A DNA stretch of 64,000 nucleotides from Euryarchaeota archaeon UBA181 (GCA_002496725.1 DALI01000049.1:1-64000); one strand, 5' to 3'. Positions 18,721-28,470 are shown, counted from the first letter of the stretch. Notes: generated by a model not told the origin, from the letters alone. Numbers and translations are program-made.

Positions 18721-21700
18721 GTGCCTAAAAAAATGCCAATTATAGAGTATGTAGAAGATAGGATGGAGACAGAAGAGCTCCTTGAGAGGCTATGTCCCCC
18801 TGTCAGGAATTGGTTCAAGGACAAGTTCCCCGACTTTACAGAGCCCCAGAAGGTAGCCATTCCGAGGATTCTCAACGGAGAGCATCTATTGCTCTGCTCG
18901 CCCACTGGATCAGGCAAGACTCTGACAGCATTCTTGACAATAATTGATGATCTAGTAAGACGCTCCCTGGATGGCACACTTCCAGATTCTGTTCAGTGCG
19001 TCTACATCTCTCCAATCAAGGCTCTAGCCAATGATATCGAGAAGAACCTACTCGGCCCTCTTGGCGAGATTAAGGAAAAATACCTTCCAAGTCGGGCCAA
19101 GGAAATAAAAGTTGGACTTAGAACTGGCGATACCCCTCAGAGCGAGAGGCAAAAGATGCTAAGAAAACCCCCTCACATCTTGATTACAACACCAGAGTCC
19201 CTAGGCCTAGGGCTGGCATCAAAGAGATTCAGACCTATCCTTGATCAGATGAAATGGTTCATCATTGATGAAATGCACTCACTAGTCCCCACTAAGAGGG
19301 GGACTCATCTATCTCTCAGTATGGCATTGATGGACTCCGTTGTTTCTTCCGATGTCCAGAGAATTGGAATTAGTGCAACTATGGAGCCACTGGATGCAGT
19401 AGCGGAATTCTTAGTCGCTAGCGACCCAAGAGAATCAGATATTCATTCCCAGAATGACGACAACGAATCCAGTGAATTGGAAATACAGCCCCAGAAAGTC
19501 GCTATCGCAAAAATTTCTGGTGACAGAGAACTAGATTTAGATATTATACTGCCCAGTCCAAGATTCAGCTCCATCCCTGTAAAGGAAATCTTGGATCATA
19601 ATGTGGATAGGATCAAAGAATTAGCAGAGGCACATACAACCACACTGGTATTCGTGAATACTAGGAATATGACTGAAACAGTAGTCCAGAGGCTGAAGAT
19701 TGCTGGAATGGAAGGCGTCGAGGGACATCATGGATCTATGGATAAGGCCATTAGACTAGATGTTGAAAGCCAGCTAAAGAAGGGCCTATTGAGATGCGTA
19801 GTATCCTCATCTAGCTTGGAGATGGGGATAGATATCGGTTCTGTTGATCTTGTCATACAAGTGGGTTCTCCGGGTTCCATAGCCACGGCTCTTCAGAGGA
19901 TAGGTAGAGCAGGACACCAAGTTGACGGGCTCCCTAGGGCCAGGTTCCTTCCAACATCGCCACATGATTTGATGGAGCTCGTAGCGTTACAGATGGCAAT
20001 CTTAGAAGGCGAGATGGATTTACTGAAATTCCCCGAGAATTCTCTAGACGTACTTGCACAGTTCCTTATCGGCCTGACAATCATCAGAGAGTGGGATATC
20101 GATGACGCGTATCGCTTAGTGACATCATCATGGCCCTACAAATCCCTCCCCTATGATGATTACATAGAGGTCCTAGATATGCTAGACGAGGAGAGGAGAC
20201 TCTGGCTCGATTGGGAGGATAATAGATTCGGCAAGAGAGGATTCGCTCAGATGATATACTATACTAATATCGGGACTATAGCGCCCGACAATAGCTATCT
20301 AGTCTTCACAGGAGACGGCACTCTCGTTGGTCAGCTTTCCTCCTCATTCGTATCGAGTCTCAGGAATGGGGACGTCTTCCTCCTAGGCGGCTCCACATAC
20401 AGAGTTGCTAGCATAAGGGGCACTAGGGTCAATGTCACACCAGCAACTGGCTACAGGCCGACTATTCCGTCTTGGACTGGTGAGGCAAATAGTCGCACTC
20501 ATGAGCTCAGTCAAGCTGTCCTGAGATTACTCAGCAAAATCTCTGTAGGGGCGAGAATGGGCACTGATTACGAACCAATACTGACAGAGGCGTTACAGCT
20601 AAACAGGCCAGTGGCCCTTGCTCTGAAGCAGTTCTTGGATGAGCATGTTGCTACTACCTTCCAAGTCCCCTCCAATGATAGAATACTGATTGAGCAAGTC
20701 GACTCCCCACTGCCAACGTATGTGGTTACAACATGCAGAGGAAGGGCATTCAATTTAGCACTCGGATATTTGTTTGCTGGAATAGCATCCAAAGAAAATA
20801 TAATTATTCACGAGCTTTCCTTTGATGAGAACGGATTTATGGCCAAGTTGAGCCACGAGGTAGAGATATCTAAGATCCCCGAAGTCTTCAGGAACGATAC
20901 CAGTGAAGAAATCCTTCAGAGGTACATGATGGACTCCCAGCTATTCTCCAAGAGATTCAGGGAGGTCTCTTCTAGGAGCATGCTGAACCCACGGAGAATA
21001 GGTGCCGAGGAGGTCAGTCCAAAGCAATTCCAACTAAAAGCCGAGGCCATAATGACCAAACATCGACAGATGGAAGGATCAGTAATTATCCGCGAGGCGA
21101 TGAGTGAAATACTGAATGGCGATTTAGATATGGGGCAATTGCGGAACTTCATCTCAAGGATGGATAGTGAAGATGTACGTATAGTCCATCGTCGTGTGAA
21201 AATGCCATCTCCATTGGGTATGACGCTATTCATGTCTGCATTCGAGGATTTGCTGAGCCTTAGGACCAGGGCATACCTGATCAAAGACGTCGATCCCGAA
21301 ATCCTAAGGCGCCTATTGGGGGCTAGATCACTAGCCACAGATCTCGATAGGGAGATGATAGGTGAGTACTATCAGTCTAAGGTAGTCGTACCGAGAAACT
21401 CAATTGACCTACTGAGACTGATGGATATGGGTGGTGGCCTAGAGCGTGAACTGACTAATCCACTATACAATTCAAAATTAAGCGGGATTGAAATTCCCGT
21501 GATTAGGAAATGGGTCCACGAGCTTGCAGAGAGGGGACTGATTACCAAGGTCAGGAATACTAATCATGAACAGATTGACGATAAGTGGTTCTCTATGAGG
21601 ATGGCTGGAGTACATGGGACGTTGGGGTGCCTGGCTGTTGCTGGGGCATCGGAGATGGAGGACCTTAGGGCGCTTTACACAGGAGGTCTGACTTATGAGG

Positions 21701-24063
21701 TCGCAGAAGGATTCAGCGGTGCCACGCCATCAAAGTGGGTTTCATCAAATCTTTCTGACCCTCTTGACTGCCTCAGACTGAAACTTTTGGATATGCTTGG
21801 TTCAGAAGGCCCACAAACCCTAGAATCACTGAGTGACAGACTGCCCTTCCCAATAGCTCAAGTCGAGGCAGTACTTCAAGAGCTAGAAATGAGGAATTTA
21901 GTCTCAATTGGATTCTTCACCCAAACCGAGGAGGGTGAATTCATTCTCAGAGTTGACGAGTATAGGATCACAGGAGGAAGCGTCGAAGTAGTAGACTACA
22001 GAACTCTCCAGACACTACTGCTCCAGAAATCATTTACGAAATTCGCTGAGCCTTCCGAGGCTATTAGATCACTGGCATTAATTCAGAGAAGGGACGAACT
22101 ACTCCACAGGGTGGAGAACTTTAGGTTCAGGGATTGGAAGGACTTTAAGCATGATAAAGACGTTTTCAATGGCAGACTTCTCCATAACAGGGTGGGCTAT
22201 ACTACCTTTGACCAGATACCAATGCTTCTGGGATTACGTTCAGAGCCTTGGATGGGTTCCTTAGAAGAAGAGCTTCTTGATAAGATTCCTGAAGATGGCA
22301 TTACTAGGACAGAATTACTATCGGAATATCCAAGGGGCAAGGAAAACCAGCATATCCAGAAGAGCGTGAAAAGGGCGCTCTCAAATTTAGAACGACAACT
22401 GGTTGTGGCCAAGCAGTATCTCGATGTACCCAACAGGAAAAGATCGATAGCCATATTCAGGCGAATCCATGGCGTAGTAAAGCCGTTGGATTTTCCCGAG
22501 GCACTGTCTGCACTGATATCCAAAATAGGCCCTGTCAGATTACACACACTGAGATTCTTCGTCAGTAGGCCAGTCGAGGAACTAGCCGAGGTCCTCCGGG
22601 AATTAGAAACCGAAGGAAGCATATGCCGTGTAGTCGCTCTACAACCGGATCCAACCGATTACTATTCGTCGCATGTAGACGCCGAGAGGCTACTTTCTCC
22701 TATGCCCGAAGATAGGGAGATGCGTATCCTCGCCCAATCAGATCCCTTCTGCAGTCGTTTCATCCAAGAAGTTAGGATGATACTGAAGCAAGGATGGTAC
22801 CATCCCGTCTTCAAAGGAGTGGACCCAATAGGGAGAATTTTGATGTTTGTAGTCAACGACTACCTGGAGATAAAGGATGTCAATATCCCCCACTCATACC
22901 TAGATGAATTCAAATCAACCTTCAATGATCTTTTGGAAAACTACCGAGATCGACTCGTCGATGTTTCTGTAATGCATGCTTTTAACGGAGTCCCTGTTCA
23001 TGACTGCGATGATAATATTCAGAGTATTCTTTCTGAACTTGGATTCGTCTCAATGGGTGATGGTGAGAGATATATCCGAGGAGGAGTTGTTGAACCTAGA
23101 TCTAGGAACAAGGTGAACAGACTTCTCTTCCACACTCACAATATCCATCAAATCAGTAGATGGGAAAATGAGACTTACGCTTTGAAGGAAATCAACGAAT
23201 TGAGGGATGACTTCGCATTGAGGGGCCGTTGCGAAATGTTCAGGGTAGATCTACAATCTATGGCGGCAACCGAGCAATTGCATCAAGGAACAAATCTCAG
23301 GGGTCATCAGGTATGGGCAAGGCTCCCACATTTCCAGAGGCTCCTTGCGATTAGGAACGCCCCTCCTGACGACGATGACTTTGGTATTCTTGAGTTCTTC
23401 AGGAGTCATAACGATCCAGCAGTATTCATGGAGAGACTAGCAATGCGCAGAGCTGAGTTTAGGAAATTAATCTCTCCCCTGGTGAGAAGCGGTCACTTAG
23501 TTCAGGACTACAGAGGGGGGTTCAAGACCGTAGAGCCAGTGAAGGGCGTCGATCTCTGGACAATAAAGAGAACATACCTGAGGGAACTAGTGGAGGACTA
23601 TCCGGTCATCTCAATGAAGCAGTTTGAGAGGCTGGCAGGAACGCCTTTCTCACCTGAGGAAATTAGCGATGTCCTCCACGAATTTGAAGAGGATGGGACA
23701 CTGATCAAAGGATTCCTCATAGATGATCAGCATGATATTAGTTGGGGCAGAAAAGACCTATTGGAGTCAGAGGGGATACCAAAGACAAGAGATTTGGTAA
23801 TACCTCCCTCAGACCCATTGATACATTATTTTGGAGGTATCCTGCGAGAGAGATTTGGATTCGGTTCTGCATATCTGGTGTTTCACAAGGAGGAGCCAAT
23901 TGCGGCATTCAAGGCAAATACGAGAAATGCGACAATCGATGTAACAGACTTCGTGGGCGATTCAGAGTTAGAGAAAGAGGCCCTGAGGGTGATGAAAGAA
24001 TTCGCATGGGAACATCAAATGCCCCTAACAGGGGACCTATATGAGAAAATGAGATCAAGATGA
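18721..24063 (+). CDS. Very long Lhr-type DEAD/DEAH helicase
   Basis: A 1,780-residue superfamily 2 helicase. The N-terminal half is Lhr-like: Q-motif region TEPQKVAIP, Walker A SPTGSGKT (residues 60-67), SPIKALAND, TTPESL, box II as DEMH (183-186), SATM, and motif VI QRIGRAGH near residue 390, followed by the winged-helix and Lhr core regions. Archaeal Lhr proteins are usually about 850-950 residues and E. coli Lhr about 1,540, so several hundred C-terminal residues here are extra; they look alpha-helical with winged-helix-like segments and no motif I can name. GTG 18721 is used; ATG 18733 is an alternative. DNA repair or RNA/DNA unwinding is known for the family. The end overlaps artA by 9 bases. 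Confidence 0.88.
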   Translation: MPKKMPIIEYVEDRMETEELLERLCPPVRNWFKDKFPDFTEPQKVAIPRILNGEHLLLCSPTGSGKTLTAFLTIIDDLVRRSLDGTLPDSVQCVYISPIKALANDIEKNLLGPLGEIKEKYLPSRAKEIKVGLRTGDTPQSERQKMLRKPPHILITTPESLGLGLASKRFRPILDQMKWFIIDEMHSLVPTKRGTHLSLSMALMDSVVSSDVQRIGISATMEPLDAVAEFLVASDPRESDIHSQNDDNESSELEIQPQKVAIAKISGDRELDLDIILPSPRFSSIPVKEILDHNVDRIKELAEAHTTTLVFVNTRNMTETVVQRLKIAGMEGVEGHHGSMDKAIRLDVESQLKKGLLRCVVSSSSLEMGIDIGSVDLVIQVGSPGSIATALQRIGRAGHQVDGLPRARFLPTSPHDLMELVALQMAILEGEMDLLKFPENSLDVLAQFLIGLTIIREWDIDDAYRLVTSSWPYKSLPYDDYIEVLDMLDEERRLWLDWEDNRFGKRGFAQMIYYTNIGTIAPDNSYLVFTGDGTLVGQLSSSFVSSLRNGDVFLLGGSTYRVASIRGTRVNVTPATGYRPTIPSWTGEANSRTHELSQAVLRLLSKISVGARMGTDYEPILTEALQLNRPVALALKQFLDEHVATTFQVPSNDRILIEQVDSPLPTYVVTTCRGRAFNLALGYLFAGIASKENIIIHELSFDENGFMAKLSHEVEISKIPEVFRNDTSEEILQRYMMDSQLFSKRFREVSSRSMLNPRRIGAEEVSPKQFQLKAEAIMTKHRQMEGSVIIREAMSEILNGDLDMGQLRNFISRMDSEDVRIVHRRVKMPSPLGMTLFMSAFEDLLSLRTRAYLIKDVDPEILRRLLGARSLATDLDREMIGEYYQSKVVVPRNSIDLLRLMDMGGGLERELTNPLYNSKLSGIEIPVIRKWVHELAERGLITKVRNTNHEQIDDKWFSMRMAGVHGTLGCLAVAGASEMEDLRALYTGGLTYEVAEGFSGATPSKWVSSNLSDPLDCLRLKLLDMLGSEGPQTLESLSDRLPFPIAQVEAVLQELEMRNLVSIGFFTQTEEGEFILRVDEYRITGGSVEVVDYRTLQTLLLQKSFTKFAEPSEAIRSLALIQRRDELLHRVENFRFRDWKDFKHDKDVFNGRLLHNRVGYTTFDQIPMLLGLRSEPWMGSLEEELLDKIPEDGITRTELLSEYPRGKENQHIQKSVKRALSNLERQLVVAKQYLDVPNRKRSIAIFRRIHGVVKPLDFPEALSALISKIGPVRLHTLRFFVSRPVEELAEVLRELETEGSICRVVALQPDPTDYYSSHVDAERLLSPMPEDREMRILAQSDPFCSRFIQEVRMILKQGWYHPVFKGVDPIGRILMFVVNDYLEIKDVNIPHSYLDEFKSTFNDLLENYRDRLVDVSVMHAFNGVPVHDCDDNIQSILSELGFVSMGDGERYIRGGVVEPRSRNKVNRLLFHTHNIHQISRWENETYALKEINELRDDFALRGRCEMFRVDLQSMAATEQLHQGTNLRGHQVWARLPHFQRLLAIRNAPPDDDDFGILEFFRSHNDPAVFMERLAMRRAEFRKLISPLVRSGHLVQDYRGGFKTVEPVKGVDLWTIKRTYLRELVEDYPVISMKQFERLAGTPFSPEEISDVLHEFEEDGTLIKGFLIDDQHDISWGRKDLLESEGIPKTRDLVIPPSDPLIHYFGGILRERFGFGSAYLVFHKEEPIAAFKANTRNATIDVTDFVGDSELEKEALRVMKEFAWEHQMPLTGDLYEKMRSR

Positions 24064-25032
24064 CTTCAGATCAGCCTTAGCGAATAGCCTAGTGACAGGC
24101 CTAGAAATTCTGATTATATGGCGATGTAATTCAGGTAGTAGATCGAATAATGCAGTAGCCATTAGGAACATCGCAAACAAGCTAGCAACTTTCGCCACGT
24201 AGCTGTGCGTGAAATCGAACATATCAATGCCGAATAGTGACCATTCTGAATACGTATCACTGAGCCAGACGATACCAGCATTCCTGAACACGTTCAATAC
24301 ATGTATTGTCGGAATTGCTACTAGGAGCCCCCTGATTCGCCTCTTCCAAGATACAGAATTTAATGCTACTATGGCCCCTACGAATATTATCATAGATTGA
24401 AGGGCAGAGCATGCTAGAATGAAGCTGACGCTTACGGGGGTCCCGTCGGAGTGGTTGAACGGCACAAAGAATCCACTGTCTCCAAGGGGCTCAGTAAGGA
24501 AATACCGGCTTCCCTCCCACTGTGATGCAGCGATCGCTCCACTAGGTAAATCAACCATCATCTCGCCCACTTGGTATGATCCCAAACCAGAGAATTCCAG
24601 CAACCATTCAGTGCTGTGAGCAGTCATCTCTACGAATTGCATATTCAGAATTGGAACGCTATATACCGCGTAATAAGGTATGACGGACCACGCAACAGCC
24701 CCTCTGAGCCAAACAAGGGATTCATCGCCTATCTCCCAATTCCTCACTTCCCATATCCCAAGGGCTATTCCTGCAGGCAATGCCCCCGCTGTCATCAAAA
24801 TAAGAAGAGGGTCGGATATCTCAACGAAGTGTTCTGACTGCATATAGAAAAAGAGGCCCAAGAGGGTCCATCCTACAGCCGCGGAATAAGGAGCCAATGA
24901 AGAACTTCTCCGGTGGAAAGAGAATCCTAGTGACAATGCTCCAAACCAGCAAAAAGAGAGCCAAAGGGAGAATTCAGGTACCCCAATAGCCTCCGCGAAA
25001 CCTTCGACCAAGGCTCCGATTGGGTCTTCCAT
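24055..25032 (-). CDS. artA: Archaeosortase A-like transpeptidase
   Basis: A 325-residue membrane protein with about eight hydrophobic segments. The exosortase/archaeosortase signature is present: Cys208 in SFILACSALQSM, Arg250 in HVLNVFRNAG and His276 in FTHSYVAK, in the right order and spacing. Enzymes of this family cut PGF-CTERM proteins near their C-terminus and link them to a membrane lipid. A PGF-CTERM protein is encoded at 1-4578, supporting the call. ATG 25032 has a TATA-like element 27 bases upstream on its strand. The gene converges with the lhr-like gene and diverges from the heptose genes. Confidence 0.88.
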   Translation of the reverse strand: MEDPIGALVEGFAEAIGVPEFSLWLSFCWFGALSLGFSFHRRSSSLAPYSAAVGWTLLGLFFYMQSEHFVEISDPLLILMTAGALPAGIALGIWEVRNWEIGDESLVWLRGAVAWSVIPYYAVYSVPILNMQFVEMTAHSTEWLLEFSGLGSYQVGEMMVDLPSGAIAASQWEGSRYFLTEPLGDSGFFVPFNHSDGTPVSVSFILACSALQSMIIFVGAIVALNSVSWKRRIRGLLVAIPTIHVLNVFRNAGIVWLSDTYSEWSLFGIDMFDFTHSYVAKVASLFAMFLMATALFDLLPELHRHIIRISRPVTRLFAKADLKSS

Positions 25033-25053
25033 GATGCCAACGAGCCATCAACC

Positions 25054-25064
25054 CGTAAATATGA
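25054..25064 (-). promoter_or_regulatory. TATA-like element for artA
   Basis: Read on the minus strand this is TCATATTTACG, centred 27 bases before the artA ATG, consistent with leaderless transcription. It is 34 bases from the opposite start (25093), so it probably serves artA. Confidence 0.4.
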
Positions 25065-25092
25065 TGCCCCCAACGGATAGCCGGGTGTTCAC

Positions 25093-25662
25093 ATGGCTAC
25101 CGACTTCACAGAGTTCGCAAACAGCTACATTCGGGATATTAAGAAAGCACTGGATCATTTGTCAATTGGAAAATTGAATGACCTATATTCACTCGTCTTA
25201 GGTGCCACATCATCAGGATCAACAGTCCACTTCATAGGAAATGGAGGGAGTGCAGCCACTCCTTCGCACAGTGCTGGAGACTGGTCCAAAGAATTAGGAT
25301 TGAAGACGTTATCTCATACAGATAATGCTTCATCATTTTCAGCGTGGGCCAATGATGAGGGCTACTCTCAAGTATTCGTAGGCCAGTTATCCACCTTTGC
25401 AAATAGCAATGACCTAGTAATCGCCTATTCGGGTTCTGGAAATTCGGAGAACGTACTGAATGGAGTTGAGTTCGCAAATGGAATAGGTTGCAAGACAGTA
25501 GCCATTACTGGAAACTATAATGGTTTAGAAGGTGGTAAACTAGCAGAGATAGTCGATCTGGCCATAGTAATACCCAGTACCTCGATGGAAAGGATTGAAG
25601 ACATCCAGTTGATGATAAACCATATCATCAAGGAAGCTGTAAAGTCCAATAAAGAGCAGTGA
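25093..25662 (+). CDS. GmhA-like phosphoheptose isomerase (SIS domain)
   Basis: A 189-residue SIS-domain protein resembling sedoheptulose-7-phosphate isomerase, which starts heptose synthesis for surface glycans. HFIGNGGSAA and YSGSGNSENV are the sugar-phosphate loops. From memory of the E. coli enzyme, the zinc ligands are His61, Glu65, Gln172 and His180; the equivalent positions here read His, Asp, Glu and His, a conservative but altered set. The next gene, 4 bases on, is a GmhB-like phosphatase, which strengthens a heptose role. The location beside artA suggests surface glycosylation, but that is inference. Confidence 0.82.
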   Translation: MATDFTEFANSYIRDIKKALDHLSIGKLNDLYSLVLGATSSGSTVHFIGNGGSAATPSHSAGDWSKELGLKTLSHTDNASSFSAWANDEGYSQVFVGQLSTFANSNDLVIAYSGSGNSENVLNGVEFANGIGCKTVAITGNYNGLEGGKLAEIVDLAIVIPSTSMERIEDIQLMINHIIKEAVKSNKEQ

Positions 25663-25666
25663 TAGA

Positions 25667-26308
25667 ATGTTCCCGCCAATGAGGGATAGGGATAGCTTGT
25701 ACGCCCCACTCCATCTATTGCCCCTCCCTACAAATATGACATGGGGGGGCAAGATAGCATACTTAGATCGTGATGGAGTCATAATCAGAGGATTTGAGAG
25801 CTATGTCAACAATCCAGACGAAGTCTTTGTCCTCGATGGTGCCCCAAAGGCAGTTGGTGATCTTAGGAGACTTGGTTTCAGGGTTTGCATCGTTACCAAC
25901 CAGTCACCTGTAGGAAGAGGGATTTGGAGTAGAGAAAACCTCGCCTCTATTCATGATAAAGTTAGGTCAGAACTACTTTCCGAAGATGCAGATGCCATTC
26001 TCGACCTAATTCTCCATAGCCCCTATGCTCCATGGCATAATTCGTGGGCCAGAAAACCAAATCCTGGAATGCTCGAGGCAGGCAGACAAATTATCGATGC
26101 CGCTGAGTCAAGCATCTTACTGTCTGAAGGGGACATTAAGTTCGGAGAGGAATGGAAAAATCGCCCATCTGAGAATTCCTCGATAATGGTAGGTGACAGG
26201 ATCGTAGATATGGAAGCGGCGAAAGCTCACGGAACCCGCTCATTCAGATGTAATCCCGATGTGGGAATAAGTGATGTAATATCTGAAATCTTGGAGCTGA
26301 ATGGATGA
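25667..26308 (+). CDS. GmhB-like HAD phosphatase (heptose-bisphosphate/histidinol-phosphate type)
   Basis: A 213-residue HAD-superfamily phosphatase: motif I YLDRDGVI, motif II TNQSPVGRG, the RKPNPGML loop and motif IV VGDRIVDMEAA match the GmhB/HisB-N group. GmhB and HisB usually carry a zinc loop with three Cys before RKPxPGM; here that loop reads HSPYAPWHNSWA with no Cys, so zinc binding appears lost. ATG 25667 adds about 25 residues before the core; an internal ATG after TACAAAT is an alternative. It sits between gmhA-like and tiaS, overlapping tiaS by 4 bases, so the three are probably cotranscribed. Confidence 0.82.
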   Translation: MFPPMRDRDSLYAPLHLLPLPTNMTWGGKIAYLDRDGVIIRGFESYVNNPDEVFVLDGAPKAVGDLRRLGFRVCIVTNQSPVGRGIWSRENLASIHDKVRSELLSEDADAILDLILHSPYAPWHNSWARKPNPGMLEAGRQIIDAAESSILLSEGDIKFGEEWKNRPSENSSIMVGDRIVDMEAAKAHGTRSFRCNPDVGISDVISEILELNG

Positions 26309-27561
26309 GTACAAGCAACACAAGCATTGTTAGGATTGGGTTAGATGATACCGATCACCCAGAATTCGGATGTACTACACATTCATTCCATGACCTATTG
26401 AGCAATCTGACCACCATCCCTAGTGTAATCGTACTCGAGAGGATGCTTGTACGGCTCTGGCCGTATGCGTCAAGGAGGACCAGGGGGAACGGCGCACTAT
26501 CGGCGACCTTGGAAATTCCATCTGAATCCAAGATTCAGTTTATCGACTCTTGCGCTGAATGGTTCGATTCATTATTGTCCGAAATATCACATTATCCCGA
26601 AATATCAAATTCTGCAACACCCGCTCTTTTAATTTCGTTCGACCAGGCTCCCCCAAAATGGTACTGGGAGACAGTAAGGGGGGAAGTAAACCTAGTGGAT
26701 CGGGAATCTGAAATCAGAAGCTCGGGAGTGACTATCTTCTCTCATCCTGATAACTGGGGGATGGTTGGTGCTAGTGCCGCTATCTCATGGGAACCCGGAA
26801 TTAATCACTCTTGGGAGCTAATCGCTTGGAGAGAAGATAGCAAAATAGGGTCAAGAAGGGCGGTTTCCAAGGATTCTGTGTTCGAGATGTCCAAACTATT
26901 CCCTGAGACCTTCCTGAATAGGGACCCTACGGCAGATAAGGGCATTATCGCCCCTAGGACCCCCTGCCCAGTTCTTTACGGTATCAGGGGTTCAAGTAAG
27001 GATGCGGTGGAATCAGCAAACTCCTGGTTACAACATAAGAATAGCACCGAGAAGTGCCTTGATTGGGCATCACATAAGACTAATCAGCTCTCAGACGATC
27101 ATCTCCCAGGACCTATGAGTGGGACAGTAATCACTTCGCCCGAGGTTCTGAAAGGTGCCCATGCGAGTTTGAAAGTAATTTCCGGTGGAAAAGGGGAGAC
27201 ATTAGTTGCATTCAGTGAAGGGGGGCCAGTGAATAAGCTACTTAGACAATTATCGCCAGGGGATAGAATTTCTTGGATGGGCCTAATTTCTCCCGATCGC
27301 TCAATACATCTGGAAAGGCTGAGAATTGAATCTGCTTCCCCTAGGATCTCATCCAGGCCTAGATGTTGTGGTAAGTCGATGAGGAGCAAGGGCAGGAATC
27401 AGCCCCTCTTCTGCTTAAGGTGTGGAAATAAGGAAAGCAAAATATGGCTATCAGATAACTGGTCTCCTGTGGGTGTCCCAAGTATTGACGGTTGGGTCCA
27501 GCCCCCTCCATCTCAGAGAAGACACCTTTCAATGCCCTTGGAACATGGAATTCCGGCATAG
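26305..27561 (+). CDS. tiaS: tRNA(Ile2) agmatidine synthetase TiaS
   Basis: Archaeal enzyme that couples agmatine to C34 of tRNA-Ile(CAU) so it reads AUA. The 418-residue protein has the N-terminal IGLDDTDHPEFGCTTHS ATP/metal motif, the RTRGNGAL motif, a mid domain with TPCPVLYGIRG, an OB-fold (about 265-350) and a C-terminal zinc ribbon with two Cys pairs (RCCGKS and CLRCGN). ATG 26305 overlaps the upstream stop by 4 bases. Presence of TiaS predicts a tRNA-Ile with a CAU anticodon elsewhere in the genome. Confidence 0.95.
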   Translation: MSTSNTSIVRIGLDDTDHPEFGCTTHSFHDLLSNLTTIPSVIVLERMLVRLWPYASRRTRGNGALSATLEIPSESKIQFIDSCAEWFDSLLSEISHYPEISNSATPALLISFDQAPPKWYWETVRGEVNLVDRESEIRSSGVTIFSHPDNWGMVGASAAISWEPGINHSWELIAWREDSKIGSRRAVSKDSVFEMSKLFPETFLNRDPTADKGIIAPRTPCPVLYGIRGSSKDAVESANSWLQHKNSTEKCLDWASHKTNQLSDDHLPGPMSGTVITSPEVLKGAHASLKVISGGKGETLVAFSEGGPVNKLLRQLSPGDRISWMGLISPDRSIHLERLRIESASPRISSRPRCCGKSMRSKGRNQPLFCLRCGNKESKIWLSDNWSPVGVPSIDGWVQPPPSQRRHLSMPLEHGIPA

Positions 27562-27564
27562 GTG

Positions 27565-27574
27565 CATATTTATC
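27565..27574 (+). promoter_or_regulatory. TATA-like element for the small membrane protein gene
   Basis: CATATTTATC starts 4 bases after the tiaS stop and is centred 27 bases before GTG 27597. It supports the short start and a leaderless message. Confidence 0.45.
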
Positions 27575-27596
27575 CCATCAGATTCTCAGAAGTTAT

Positions 27597-27797
27597 GTGG
27601 AAACCCAGGCCGTCCTACAGTTCATCCTAATTGTCTCCGCAATCTTGCTGTTTCTGTATATCGTAAGAAACCTCACTAGATTAACGCCAACCGATGAAGA
27701 AACATACTCGGGAACAGCGAGGTCTCCAGAGAACCTATACGAACCATCAGAGGAAGCCATATCAGAGATGGAAGGCTTAATTTCAAAGCTCAACTAA
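27597..27797 (+). CDS. Small single-helix membrane protein
   Basis: A 66-residue protein with one hydrophobic helix (about residues 6-23, FILIVSAILLFLYIV) followed by an acidic tail of about 40 residues. The frame is open further upstream into tiaS, but GTG 27597 is chosen because a TATA-like element lies 27 bases upstream and the extended part has no sign of coding. It converges with the RecA-type ATPase gene and overlaps it by 8 bases. Function unknown. Confidence 0.55.
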   Translation: METQAVLQFILIVSAILLFLYIVRNLTRLTPTDEETYSGTARSPENLYEPSEEAISEMEGLISKLN

Positions 27798-28422
27798 TCA
27801 GTTCTTTAAGCCCCTTGGAAGTCATTTTCAGGTATCTCTCGGAATTATTCGAAGATACAATTTTCACACCATCCTTGACTGGATGGTTCAGAAGGAAAAC
27901 GGTCCTGAGAGAATTGCGAATAGATTTTCCACCTCTGCTAACCCAGCCACCATCCGATGCATTAGAAGCATCCTCATAAGCTGATGATGTGATTACTAGA
28001 TTAGTCCCTTCGCAAGACCCGGATAACGTATTGACTGCATGAATATCCCCCTTCTTAGCTCTGCCATGATTCTCACACCAATCATCTATTATGATGACAT
28101 CACCCTCTCCGAAATCTACTGTACTGGACAATATCAGATCCAATTCCGAAGAAAGACTTCCTGATAGATGTAAAATTGATAGTCTCTCGTACCCTTTATT
28201 GCTAATATCCCAAAGAATTTCTGTTGCTCGTTCTTGATTAGGCATTTTCCTACATACCCAAACAACACGCCCTCCTCCCTTGATGGCCTCGGATGCAATA
28301 CCTAGGCACAGAGTAGTCTTACCTGCTCCGGGCTCGGCAGAAATGTGCACAGCACCGTTCTTGTAGTCTATCACGAGTATCCGAGTATGACAAAGCCAAA
28401 GAGCATTCCTGAGGCAATTCAC
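27790..28422 (-). CDS. RecA/RadB-type ATPase, short
   Basis: A protein of up to 210 residues with Walker A AEPGAGKTT, VVWVCRKM after the next strand, and Walker B VIIIDDW, a RecA-fold layout near RadB/RadA paralogues. The N-terminus before Walker A is much shorter than in RadB. GTG 28422 opens the frame, but a TATA-like GATTATATTTC on this strand (28426-28436) lies only about 9 bases upstream, so GTG 28374, which begins MIDYKNGAVHIS, may be the true start. Role in recombination or signalling is unproven. Confidence 0.68.
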   Translation of the reverse strand: MNCLRNALWLCHTRILVIDYKNGAVHISAEPGAGKTTLCLGIASEAIKGGGRVVWVCRKMPNQERATEILWDISNKGYERLSILHLSGSLSSELDLILSSTVDFGEGDVIIIDDWCENHGRAKKGDIHAVNTLSGSCEGTNLVITSSAYEDASNASDGGWVSRGGKSIRNSLRTVFLLNHPVKDGVKIVSSNNSERYLKMTSKGLKELIS

Positions 28423-28470
28423 AGAGAAATATAATCAACATCTACCATAACGACTCATTGGGGGAGTCAG

